A DNA stretch of 64,000 nt from a bacterium (GTDB lineage Bacteria; Zixibacteria; MSB-5A5; GN15; FEB-12). The position numbers and the translations under genes were made by a program. Of this stretch, positions 20,001-28,040 are shown piece by piece; the first letter of the stretch is position 1; each line of letters opens with the position of its first letter. The DNA lies in NCBI GenBank assembly GCA_016708025.1, contig JADJGQ010000002.1:310001-374000 (forward strand), read 5' to 3'. The notes beneath the pieces are model-generated. The model searched no databases, was not told where the DNA came from, and saw only the letters and a list, made by a program, of their open reading frames with translations.

Positions 20001-21314
20001 GGTCGCGATGGGTTAATACTCTCGGGAGGAATGATATCTGAAGAGGGCTGGGACTCGCCATTTGGAATTGACTGGCTGATACTGAATCGCGTCATGCTTC
20101 TGCTGGGAGTTACACCAACCGGCAGCGTGCAGCTCGGATTTAATGCCGACATGGTGGTTGGCACAAAGGACATCGATGTTGCGATCCTGGTGGCGCTCAA
20201 TGCGGCCACCGGCGTACCTACGAATTTCATGTTCGATGGCCAGAGCGATGCCGGGTTTGGCGTATCGGATATAGTGGATCTGCAGACGAAGATGGTCGCA
20301 AAATCGGGTAGACCGGGCATACCAGTTGACAATCTGCCGCCACTTGGCCTTAAGAATGCAAAACTCAAGTTCGCACCCAAAGATGCGCCCGAACTTGGTA
20401 TATCGCGTGGAATGACACTGGGCGGATTACTCTATCTGGAAAGCGGCTCCGGAGTCAATGAGATCGCGGATGCGCTGTTGGATGTCAGCACGGAAGGGGT
20501 TATCGGGAAAGGGAGTGTGGCTGCATTTGAGTTTGGACCGCTGAAACTTGAGGAAGCCGCTGTCGACCTAGCTCTAACAAGAGAAGCGCAGCACTGCATT
20601 GTCGCCGGAAAGGCAAATCTCGGGTTCATGAGCTCGTTCGTTGACCTGAATATCTCAAAGACTACCGCTTCATTTGAAACCGAGACTCAGATATTCGACG
20701 CTTTCAAGGCCAATCTGAGCGCAAATGCCGCACTGAATCTGACCAAACCGGAGTTCCTGGTACAAGCCAAACTACAGAACGACTTCAACGGCAAGATCGC
20801 CAAAGAACTCAGCAGCGCGATTCTCAGTGTCGTGGCGGACAGAAAAAATGCCGCGATCGCGGCAAGTGAGGCGGCGACCCAAAAGTGGCAGGCCGCAGTG
20901 AATGCCAAAGAGAGAGCGCGAGAAGCTTGGGCTAACACGCCGCTATTCCCCCGCGCTGAAAAGGTTGCCAAGCGACGGCAGTGGACGATTGCCATTGCAA
21001 ATGCGACGAAGCGCAATGCCGAACGAGTGATCGCAGAAGGAGCGGCAAAACGCTGGACTTTGGCCTATGAGGTTGCCTCGAAGGCCCAGCAGACCACTTC
21101 CTCCGGCGGCATGATCGTGGTGAATCGTGCCGATTTCGCCGCCAATCTGGCGGATTTGAAGGGGGGAGCGGTCAAGCAGATGCACCTGAATCTGACTTTC
21201 CGCGAGCAGACGTTTGACTTGAACTTAGCTGGGTGGAATTTTAAGGATATTCCGAAGAGTCTCAGGGAAGCGACCCAAACACTGGCCAACCAGATCATGG
21301 CCTCAGTTCAATAG
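17055..21314 (+). CDS. Large secreted protein of unknown function with a fibronectin-III-like domain
   Basis: A 1419-residue protein. From the ATG at 17055 a basic stretch and hydrophobic core form a signal peptide (GKRSGILIVCCILILGLC), with cleavage likely near residue 39. Residues about 169-285 resemble an FN3-like fold (FPLFTWTPL ... RYAWQVQAVD ... EIWSF). The long middle is beta-rich with no family I recognise. A Ser/Thr/Pro linker lies near 670-695. Residues about 1258-1350 are alanine-rich and probably coiled coil. There is no type IX sorting tail and no membrane anchor at the C-terminus. It precedes a predicted outer-membrane barrel gene by 17 nt, so the pair probably acts together at the cell surface. 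The start is uncertain because the Shine-Dalgarno is weak. Confidence 0.75.
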   Translation: MILDKFRIESVIGGKRSGILIVCCILILGLCGGSSTHGQDWSVNIFMQPFPSPYLSDFERNPTNGSLSITNNSGSAAEIIVSLTVARTQSGVIAHGQSNPMSAPAGSTIQLNSDRFIDWGSVSYDGSYRDEVLRTGRLPEGDYSACVEIYNINGSLLAAAVCASFTIVYPSPPSLVFPLDGDTLSSNFPLFTWTPLSVPPGYQLQYILRIAEVFEGQTTHQALLANIPQYENDLLMSSSFQYPMDAFPLEEGKRYAWQVQAVDQNGFPPSVNQGRSEIWSFVMRSSSDSSSTTAPLLVEIVPDATGPMSDFSTSSFESVSGRLETYNRYGGTVQIPMNDAAGGTTFDKVILKAAAHGIFIDKDKKSVAIKGEWTKSGRTYEVMFTAFWGSEHDPRQKSLTLKGPLLSRVFPDALSGLAEEYLIFGTTEFDLKVADLPDQASDFFGTADEIELKQGLNFLGKFDLHRTPNLADVMSKLGVEEPHTELRGYISRDVNFAFSTGDKPSREIAWEIALIGALPITRSLVSWMPEADAELEISWEREKSTKPGPDSLEKKLSLKVGLISKVTFPFLRSAARLSDTIEVTGAIALEFESAGKPDVIASFEFDDIINFPKFENVFKFHDPKLEWNISKSEVTIGGEFDFGKFEKAGTIEVEFSKKDSVVAAKPDSTSLQTSTNSTTGSPGSAATTTGTPALPSKVNLAAMMNKERPEPMTGGKSANKREVKVTAKFAQSALRSLTPWNLIRTGLNLADNLDLQGPDFLQNLPSLNELAMSFSPGEASSMVLRGKVDYQSSSTDIIATRAESSGKKGFMLGLKPENWSITKYFPDFTMPGLDNLDLSNVALVVSNIEGIMPSSELGEEELAFYAAAYGTDNFTTVIKPGLNLIAAIPGEKLVSDGPLLPIMNKLGVERGTVLLQGSLGRYPKDIYLLAEFPAMQPEGAPEWFKSGQIALEFTGLPSVGLVGALNVAIEDDIVSFLVKTKAGRDGLILSGGMISEEGWDSPFGIDWLILNRVMLLLGVTPTGSVQLGFNADMVVGTKDIDVAILVALNAATGVPTNFMFDGQSDAGFGVSDIVDLQTKMVAKSGRPGIPVDNLPPLGLKNAKLKFAPKDAPELGISRGMTLGGLLYLESGSGVNEIADALLDVSTEGVIGKGSVAAFEFGPLKLEEAAVDLALTREAQHCIVAGKANLGFMSSFVDLNISKTTASFETETQIFDAFKANLSANAALNLTKPEFLVQAKLQNDFNGKIAKELSSAILSVVADRKNAAIAASEAATQKWQAAVNAKERAREAWANTPLFPRAEKVAKRRQWTIAIANATKRNAERVIAEGAAKRWTLAYEVASKAQQTTSSGGMIVVNRADFAANLADLKGGAVKQMHLNLTFREQTFDLNLAGWNFKDIPKSLREATQTLANQIMASVQ

Positions 21315-21331
21315 CGGGAGCGGTCGCTGCT

Positions 21332-23026
21332 ATGAGATCCCTGTGGTTTGCGATTCTGCTTCTGCTCATTTCTGCATCGGATCTGTTCTCCCAAACAGGC
21401 GTACCGTCCGTCGTTACCGGAGTTCGCGGTGAGGCGATTGGTCTGAGCGGCGAGATCGGAAGTTACGGAGAATACTACAGTATCTCGGGTCGTGATGCGC
21501 GGCGACCGTCTTCCTCGGCACGACTCTATTTTCGTCCGACACTCTCCTTTTACAATGCCGCGAGCATCTCGTTCAACATACTCCTTTCGACGGAGGGAAG
21601 TTCCCGATCGGCACGACACCAGGTGAACCAGATCAATCAGTTTGGCGTCCAACCACGTTGGAAATGGGGGTACGCCAATGCGGGGGATTTTTCTGAATCC
21701 TATACACCGCTTACGCTCAACGGACTGACCATTCGGGGAGGAGGGTTTGCAATCAATCCGGGTCAGTTGCGCTTGGCTGCCACGGGAGGGATGACTCGAC
21801 GGATCGGCGCCGCATCGAACGAAGGAGGATTTGATCGGGAGATCTACGCGGGGAGGATCGGCGTTGGACGGGAATCTCGTTCCTCGTTTGACATCCTGTT
21901 CGTCAGAGTGAGAGATATCCCGTCAAAGTTTCAGGCTGTACTTCCCGATAGTATTGACCCGCCTGATTCGACGCAGATTGGCACAAGGATCGAGTACACG
22001 GAGACTCCACAGGAAAATCTGGTCGTGGGCGCGGCGGGCACACTCAAACTCTTTTCCGATGCACTCGTCGTGAGTACCGAAGCAAGTGGAGCCGCCTACA
22101 CGCGGGACATGAACTCGCCGGAGCTGGATAACGACAAGGTACCCTCTTTTGTCAGTAAGCTATTCACGCCGCGACTCAGCAGCAGCGCGGATTTTGCCTA
22201 TAGTGCCGGCATACAACTCCGCCTTGCCCGGATGACTCTCAAGACAGGCACTCGCTATATTGGGCCGGGATACACCTCTCTCGGAGTTGCTTCATTGCTC
22301 ACGGATCTACGCGAATTCTCCTGGGGGGCGGACATTCGTCGTTCGAACTGGTCAACAACCGCCGCGGTGACCCGTCAAAACGACAATCTGGTTGGCAGCA
22401 AACTCCACACGACCGTTCGATATACTTATGTTGGAAGTCTCAGCATCAGGCCGACACAATCATGGCAAATGTCCCTCCTCGGGAATCTGCTGACACTTCG
22501 CAATCACGCGATCTCGGATACGGCATTGGTAAGTTTCACGACATTAAGTGCAGGAACCAATCAGATGGTCATGTTTGGCGGCAACAAACTGGTCCAGGCG
22601 ATCGGAATGAATTACCTGTACACCAGATCATCGGATGACAATATCTTCCGGGCCGCTAATCGCTTTCAATCGCATACGGTGAGCGCGAACGCCAATATGA
22701 CAATGGGACGCAATGTCTGGCTTATTCCCATGATCAGTCTCGTGACATCGCGCCAGGGTTCGCAGAAATGGGGAACACTTGAGACCTATTCTCTCACTCC
22801 GCAATGGAGGACGCTGAATAATCGGCTGTTCGTTTCAAGTGGCATAGGTTTCACGAAGTCATCCTCCTCAACCTCTCTCCTGACTGATATTGCGGCCAAC
22901 TACCGGATATCGACGAAGATTTCGCTGACGGCTTCGCTGCGGAGGATCGGTTTTCAGGGAGACGGACAGCAAGGGGCAGATTATGGCGAATACGTGGCGA
23001 TTATTAAATTGACCCAACGACTTTAG
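21332..23026 (+). CDS. Predicted outer-membrane beta-barrel protein
   Basis: A 564-residue protein with a clear signal peptide (hydrophobic residues 4-17, cleavage likely after LFSQ near residue 21). The mature part is rich in alternating polar/hydrophobic strands and aromatic girdles, ends in a hydrophobic strand (VAIIKLTQRL) and has no long hydrophobic helix, as expected of a barrel. No specific family was recognised. The ATG at 21332 follows GGGAG. The gene is 17 nt after the giant secreted protein, so co-expression is very likely. Export or anchoring of its neighbour is a guess from context only. Confidence 0.7.
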   Translation: MRSLWFAILLLLISASDLFSQTGVPSVVTGVRGEAIGLSGEIGSYGEYYSISGRDARRPSSSARLYFRPTLSFYNAASISFNILLSTEGSSRSARHQVNQINQFGVQPRWKWGYANAGDFSESYTPLTLNGLTIRGGGFAINPGQLRLAATGGMTRRIGAASNEGGFDREIYAGRIGVGRESRSSFDILFVRVRDIPSKFQAVLPDSIDPPDSTQIGTRIEYTETPQENLVVGAAGTLKLFSDALVVSTEASGAAYTRDMNSPELDNDKVPSFVSKLFTPRLSSSADFAYSAGIQLRLARMTLKTGTRYIGPGYTSLGVASLLTDLREFSWGADIRRSNWSTTAAVTRQNDNLVGSKLHTTVRYTYVGSLSIRPTQSWQMSLLGNLLTLRNHAISDTALVSFTTLSAGTNQMVMFGGNKLVQAIGMNYLYTRSSDDNIFRAANRFQSHTVSANANMTMGRNVWLIPMISLVTSRQGSQKWGTLETYSLTPQWRTLNNRLFVSSGIGFTKSSSSTSLLTDIAANYRISTKISLTASLRRIGFQGDGQQGADYGEYVAIIKLTQRL

Positions 23027-23458
23027 CTCTGAATGCGCGCCTTCCGTTCAACCGATCTGGCAAATTAAGTCGGCTTCAGCCGTCCGCAAGTTATTGTCCT
23101 ACAAAGCAAATCGGGATAAACTCGCTCGCCTCTCTTGTTCCTCGCTGCCTCATTGAACACTTGGACCCAGAAGTGGCAAGAGACCTCGCACGACCGGCTG
23201 TTTCGTCTGAGACTCTGGTTGAGCTCCGTCAAAGGGCTTCTGAGAATTCCAAGAGTAATAGAACGTGATCCGCTCGGACCATTGCTGATTGCTCATCATT
23301 GTATGGACGTTTGTCTAGGTTCCACGCCGCCAGTTATTATCGCGCCTGGTAGATGAGCCGTCTTCGGAAGAAGATGTTGCGACTCCCCTGACAATCACCT
23401 ATTTTGTCTACCTTAGAAACGACTTTACTGTAAGCAGTTCCAGAGGTTAGGCAGTCAG
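23027..23458. other. Intergenic region, 432 bp, upstream of the MetRS-like gene
   Basis: No supported gene or RNA is seen; a 73-codon frame at 23135-23356 lacks a ribosome binding site and family features. A candidate promoter is TTGCGA (23377-23382), a 17-nt spacer and TATTTT (23400-23405), about 55 nt before the MetRS-like start. A short CGGC-TTCA-GCCG hairpin lies near 23072-23083. Confidence 0.45.
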
Positions 23459-25477
23459 ATGAATTCCTTCGCTCATGATAAACGAAAAGATAACGAGGTT
23501 CGGCCGACCTTCCCCCGTCGCGCTATCGTGACCGCGGGGATGCCCTATGGCAACAAAGATCTCCACTTTGGCCATATCGGCGGAGTTTTCGTCCACGCTG
23601 ATATCTATGCCCGGTTTCTTCGCGATCGAATCGGCAAAGAGAATGTCCTGTTTGTCTCCGGCACCGATTGTTACGGTTCCTCCATTGTCGAGGCCTTCCG
23701 GATCGCAGTCTCAGAAAAAGGGTTCACTGGCGATATCGAGCAGTTTGTGCGCGAAAACCATGAACTGCAAAAGAAATCGCTTTCCGCATTCGATATATCG
23801 CTGAACCTGTTTGCCGCCTCGGCCCTCGACGGTCCCGCCAAAACGCACAAAGAACTGTGCGCGCAACTAATGACACGGCTCTACAAAGAAGGGCATCTGA
23901 CCCAAAGAACAGGTCAGCAATTTTTTGACACGGTGACTTCGCTTTTCCTGAACGGCCGTCAGGTCGAAGGGATCTGCCCGATCGATGGCTGCCAGTCCGA
24001 CAAGGGGTATGCCGACGAATGCTCGTTGGGACACCAATACGAACCGCAGGACCTTATCAATCCCAAGAGCACGCTTTCCGGTTCGGTTCCTACTCTCAAG
24101 CAAGTCAGCAATTGGTATGTTGATGTTCCCAAATTCAGAACATTGCTCGAGGGTTGGCTGGCCGATGTGGAGGCAAGTCCGCAGGCGCGTCCGTTTGCCG
24201 TCAAAGCGATAAGGGAATTCCTGGAGCCGCCGGTCATTTTCGTGAAGAAAGATGATCTGGAGTCGGTCATCGAGATTCTGGGATCGGACTACGGATTTAC
24301 CGAGCGAAGCAGCAAGAGTCAGTCAGTGGCATTGGTTTTCGAGACGCTCGAAGAGCGGGAGCGTGCGTGCGCGACGCTGGTTGCAGCCGGCATCCGTTTT
24401 CGCACCGGCAAAACATTGGTGCCGTTTCGACTGACCGGAAATCAGGAATGGGGTCTGCCGTCGCCTGTACTGGAAGGCGAGCCGGCGCGTACCTGGTGGG
24501 TCTGGCCGGAGTCACTTTTTGCTCCTATTTCATTTTCCGCGTATTGCTGTCAGAGTGGAAAAACGAGCACGCCTGAATGGGAGAAATGGTGGTGCGACAA
24601 AAACGCCGGCGTCTTTCAATTCATCGGCGAAGACAACGTCTACTTCTATGGACCGGCCGAGATGGCCATGTTTCTGGGATTGCAGGGAAAGCAGCCGGTC
24701 CTTCCTCCACCTGAAGGGACAATGCAGTTGCCGGTGTTGGTCGTGAACAAGCATGTGCAGTTTCTCAATAAAAAGATCAGCAGCAGCGGGCCGATCAAAC
24801 CTCCGGCCGCGACCGAATTGCTCGACCACTACACTTCGGATCAATTGCGCGCACACTTCTTCGGGCTTGGACTGGGCAAACAGGGGGTCAGCTTCAGACC
24901 AAAAGCGTTTGATCCCGATGCCAAGCCGCTGGATGCCGATCCGGTGCTGGTCGAAGGAAATCTGCTGAGCAATGTTCTCAATCGCTGTACCAGATCCTGC
25001 TTCTACACGATCCAGAAGGAGTTCAACGGCCGCATGCCCGCGAACAAGGTGAGCGAGGAAGCGCTATCTGCGTCGAAGCAGGCCGTGCTGACCTATGAAC
25101 GCCAGATGCATGCGCACCAGTTCCAGCAGGCGATGGTAACGGTGGACAAGTACATTCGCGATATTTCGAAATTCTGGGCCAAAAACTCAAAGTCCGATGA
25201 GTCCGGCGGTATCAGCCCACAGGCGCTCGTTGATCTGTTCTATTATGTGCGCATCGCAGCATCGATGGTGCACCCGATCGCCCCTCGCGGCAGTGAGCTG
25301 ATACGCGAGTATTTTGGGGTAGGCGAAGATATCTGGTCGTGGGAGCGGATATTTGATCCGCTCGATGCTTTCGTGCCTGATATTTCGACGCATGAATTCA
25401 AAGTCCTCCCGCCGCACTTTGATTTCTTTGAAAAGCACGCGTCGCAGATCAGCCACTACAAAGCGCAATCCGAATAG
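23459..25477 (+). CDS. metG: Methionyl-tRNA synthetase-like class I tRNA ligase (divergent)
   Basis: A 672-residue class I aminoacyl-tRNA synthetase of the MetRS subgroup. The HIGH signature appears as HFGHIGG (from H36). A connective domain has a partial Cys/His knuckle (CPIDGC ... ADECSLGH, about 175-195). The KMSKS loop is altered to KKISSSG (K438-G444), so the second lysine is missing. The C-terminal half is the helical anticodon-binding domain. Between the connective domain and the TGNQEWGLPSP strand is an apparent insertion of roughly 65 residues (near 262-325) absent from standard MetRS. The start has only a weak AGAGG/AGG. gltX follows 33 nt downstream. It may be the sole MetRS of the organism or a paralogue; I cannot tell from this window. 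Confidence 0.8.
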   Translation: MNSFAHDKRKDNEVRPTFPRRAIVTAGMPYGNKDLHFGHIGGVFVHADIYARFLRDRIGKENVLFVSGTDCYGSSIVEAFRIAVSEKGFTGDIEQFVRENHELQKKSLSAFDISLNLFAASALDGPAKTHKELCAQLMTRLYKEGHLTQRTGQQFFDTVTSLFLNGRQVEGICPIDGCQSDKGYADECSLGHQYEPQDLINPKSTLSGSVPTLKQVSNWYVDVPKFRTLLEGWLADVEASPQARPFAVKAIREFLEPPVIFVKKDDLESVIEILGSDYGFTERSSKSQSVALVFETLEERERACATLVAAGIRFRTGKTLVPFRLTGNQEWGLPSPVLEGEPARTWWVWPESLFAPISFSAYCCQSGKTSTPEWEKWWCDKNAGVFQFIGEDNVYFYGPAEMAMFLGLQGKQPVLPPPEGTMQLPVLVVNKHVQFLNKKISSSGPIKPPAATELLDHYTSDQLRAHFFGLGLGKQGVSFRPKAFDPDAKPLDADPVLVEGNLLSNVLNRCTRSCFYTIQKEFNGRMPANKVSEEALSASKQAVLTYERQMHAHQFQQAMVTVDKYIRDISKFWAKNSKSDESGGISPQALVDLFYYVRIAASMVHPIAPRGSELIREYFGVGEDIWSWERIFDPLDAFVPDISTHEFKVLPPHFDFFEKHASQISHYKAQSE

Positions 25478-25510
25478 CGTGAGTCAAAACCAGAAAACGA
25501 ATTGGATGGC

Positions 25511-26977
25511 ATGAACACGAACCACGTTGTCACCCGCTTTGCCCCCAGCCCTTCCGGCTACATGCATATTGGGAATCTTCGCACCGCCCTGTACTCGTAC
25601 TTATTGGCTAAGTCCAACGGCGGCACATTTATCCTGCGCATTGAAGATACGGACAGAAAGCGGCTGGTCGAAAACGCCGTACAGATCATCTATGACACCC
25701 TTCAAGCGGCCGGATTAAATTACGATGAAGGTCCGGGCAGAGAAGGAGCCAACGGCCCGTATGTCCAAAGCGAACGAATTCCCATTTACCTTGATCACGC
25801 CAAGCGGCTGATCTCATCCGGCCACGCATACTACTGCTTCTGCGATAGTCAGGTGCCCGAAGAAACGACAGAGGAAACCGGCAATTTCGGCTATAACCGG
25901 CATTGCCGAAATCACTCGCCAGAAGAGGTGAGCAGCAAACTCAGCAGCGGCGTTCCGCATGTGATCCGCCAGAAGGTGCCACTGGATGGAGCAACCTCGT
26001 TCGATGACATGGTCTTCGGCAATATCTCGCGAGCGAATGCGGATCTTCAGGACATCGTGCTCATCAAGTCAGACGGTTATCCGACCTACAACTTTGCCCA
26101 TGTCGTTGACGATTTCCTGATGGGGGTGACCCATGTGGTGCGCGGGTCGGAATATCTGTCGTCGACTCCGCAATATGTTTTGCTATATGATGCCTTCGGC
26201 TGGAAGCGCCCCCACTATGTGCACTTACCATTGATCATGGGCAAAGGAGAGGACGGCACCGTATCCAAGCTTTCGAAGCGTCATGGTGCGGTCAGCTTTC
26301 AGGATCTGGTGCAGGATGGTTACTTGCCGGAGAGTATTGTCAATTACATCGCACTGCTTGGATGGAGCCCAAAAGAGACCACCGAAGAGTTTTTCACTCT
26401 GGAAGAACTGGCCCAACGATTCAAGGTGACGGGAATCAATAAGTCGTCATCGATATTCGATTACGAAAAGCTGCTCTGGTTTAATGGAAACTACATCCGC
26501 AAACTGACGCCGGAGAAATTCAGTGAACTCGCGACCCCTCATGTGAAGAAGATCATTACTCGCGATATTGATATGGCCAGGCTGATGTCGTTGATCCAGC
26601 CTCGCATCGAAAAATTCTCGCAGATCCCGCAGCAGATTGGTTTTTTCGAGGCACTTCCTGAATTCGACTGCGAATTATTTGTTAACAAAGGACAGAAAGC
26701 AACGCTCGAGAACACGGTGCAGGTCCTGCCTGCCGCTATCGATATTCTCAACAGTGTGCAGCCATGGAAGAGCGAAACGCTGTTCGAAAATCTCAAGAAA
26801 TTGAGTGCCGACCTTGGTCTGAAAGCCGGGTCAGTAATGTGGGCAGTCAGGATCGCGATTTCCGGTACCAGCGCCACCCCCGGCGGGGCAACGGACATTC
26901 TGGAGATCCTTGGCCAGCAGGAGTCACTGCGAAGACTGAGCTTTAGTTTGGATAAGGTGAAAGCTCATCTCGCCTGA
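25511..26977 (+). CDS. gltX: Glutamyl-tRNA synthetase
   Basis: A 488-residue class I synthetase that charges tRNA(Glu), and possibly tRNA(Gln) in organisms that use transamidation. The N-terminal signature is FAPSPSGYMHIGNLRTALY, followed by LRIEDTD. The KMSKS-type loop is K253-L-S-K-R-H-G. The C-terminal part is the helical anticodon-binding region of bacterial GluRS. I chose the ATG at 25511 (GGATGG just upstream) over a TTG at 25502. It follows the MetRS-like gene closely and precedes a small PAS protein by 32 nt, so all three may be one transcript. Confidence 0.95.
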   Translation: MNTNHVVTRFAPSPSGYMHIGNLRTALYSYLLAKSNGGTFILRIEDTDRKRLVENAVQIIYDTLQAAGLNYDEGPGREGANGPYVQSERIPIYLDHAKRLISSGHAYYCFCDSQVPEETTEETGNFGYNRHCRNHSPEEVSSKLSSGVPHVIRQKVPLDGATSFDDMVFGNISRANADLQDIVLIKSDGYPTYNFAHVVDDFLMGVTHVVRGSEYLSSTPQYVLLYDAFGWKRPHYVHLPLIMGKGEDGTVSKLSKRHGAVSFQDLVQDGYLPESIVNYIALLGWSPKETTEEFFTLEELAQRFKVTGINKSSSIFDYEKLLWFNGNYIRKLTPEKFSELATPHVKKIITRDIDMARLMSLIQPRIEKFSQIPQQIGFFEALPEFDCELFVNKGQKATLENTVQVLPAAIDILNSVQPWKSETLFENLKKLSADLGLKAGSVMWAVRIAISGTSATPGGATDILEILGQQESLRRLSFSLDKVKAHLA

Positions 26978-27009
26978 GATAAGGTGTGAAGAAAAACTGG
27001 AGAGACATA

Positions 27010-27351
27010 ATGCCGACCGATAACTGGGGAGATCATGCCGCTATTGCTATCACGGTGACTGACGCCGACGGCATTATCACTGAAATGAATTCAACTTCGA
27101 TTGCCACGTTTGCGGCTGATGGTGGAGCGAAACTTATCGGAACCGATGTTCTGGCCTGCCACCCTGAACCCTCGCGAACCAAACTGGCTGGCATGTATGA
27201 AGCCCACACTGCCAATCATTACACGATCCGGAAAAACGGACAGAAGAAGATCATCCACCAGCTCCCGCTGATGAAAGAGGGGAAATTCTGCGGCTATGTG
27301 GAGATCTCGATTCCGATCCCGGATCAGCTCCCCCATTTCGATCGCGATTAG
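27010..27351 (+). CDS. Small stand-alone PAS-domain protein
   Basis: A 113-residue protein made of a single PAS fold: AITVTDADGIITEMN at the start, a central KLIGTDVLACHPEPSR helix region, then YTIRKNGQKKIIHQLPL and GYVEISIPIP strands. There is no kinase, DNA-binding or enzymatic domain, so it must signal by protein contact or bind a small ligand. GGAGAG lies about 5 nt before the ATG at 27010; a GTG at 26986 would add eight residues. Its 3' end overlaps the convergent kdpE gene by 4 nt. Confidence 0.75.
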   Translation: MPTDNWGDHAAIAITVTDADGIITEMNSTSIATFAADGGAKLIGTDVLACHPEPSRTKLAGMYEAHTANHYTIRKNGQKKIIHQLPLMKEGKFCGYVEISIPIPDQLPHFDRD

Positions 27352-28040
27352 TCCTCATCGCTTGATCGCAGACGATACCCCACACCCGGCTCGGTTATGA
27401 TAAACTCGGGTCGGCCCGGATCACGTTCCAGTTTCTTGCGAAGTTGCGCGATATAGACCCGGAGATACTGCGACTGATCCACCGATTGGGGCCCCCAAAC
27501 ATCTTTCAGTAACTGCCTTTGTGTGACGACCTTTCCGGCATGCTGTGCCAGTATTCTCAACAACTCATACTCGGTCGCGGTGAGTCGTACCGTTTCGCCG
27601 CGCAACATGACTGTTCGATCAGCGAAGTCGATCTCCAGATCGCCAATGCGAATCGATGGTTCGGATTCTCCGGATTGCTTATGCCGCAAGGCGACCCGCA
27701 CCCGAGCCAGCAGTTCAGGCACACCAAAAGGCTTGGTCAGATAATCATCCGCTCCGGCATCGAGTAGAGCGACTTTTTCGGTTTCAGAATCCCTGACAGT
27801 CAGAATAATAACCGGAACAGAGGACCATTCCCGCAATCGATGCAGTACAGTGGCGCCGTCGAGGTCGGGAAGACCCAGGTCAAGAATGATCAAGTCGGGA
27901 CGCTGGGTCGCCGCCACCACTAATCCACTCTCGCCGTTTTCGGCCTCGAGAAACGTGTGGCTCTCGGCCTCCAGGCTGATCTTCAGGAAGCGGCGAATAG
28001 CCTGTTCATCATCTATAACGAGTACACGGGCGCCGGTCAT
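27348..28040 (-). CDS. kdpE: KdpE potassium response regulator
   Basis: A 230-residue OmpR/PhoB-family regulator. The receiver has D54 (IILDLGLPDLDG) and the LTKPF lysine. A winged-helix DNA-binding domain covers about 130-225 (LTATEYELLRILAQHAGKVV, ending GVGYRLR). It activates kdpFABC when phosphorylated by KdpD under potassium limitation or osmotic stress. Its start overlaps the kdpD stop by 4 nt, and it is the last gene of the minus-strand kdpFABCDE operon. Confidence 0.95.
   Translation of the reverse strand: MTGARVLVIDDEQAIRRFLKISLEAESHTFLEAENGESGLVVAATQRPDLIILDLGLPDLDGATVLHRLREWSSVPVIILTVRDSETEKVALLDAGADDYLTKPFGVPELLARVRVALRHKQSGESEPSIRIGDLEIDFADRTVMLRGETVRLTATEYELLRILAQHAGKVVTQRQLLKDVWGPQSVDQSQYLRVYIAQLRKKLERDPGRPEFIITEPGVGYRLRSSDED

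Noticed and set aside
23135..23356. 73-codon frame upstream of the MetRS-like gene
   Set aside because: TTG start, no ribosome binding site and no recognisable feature.
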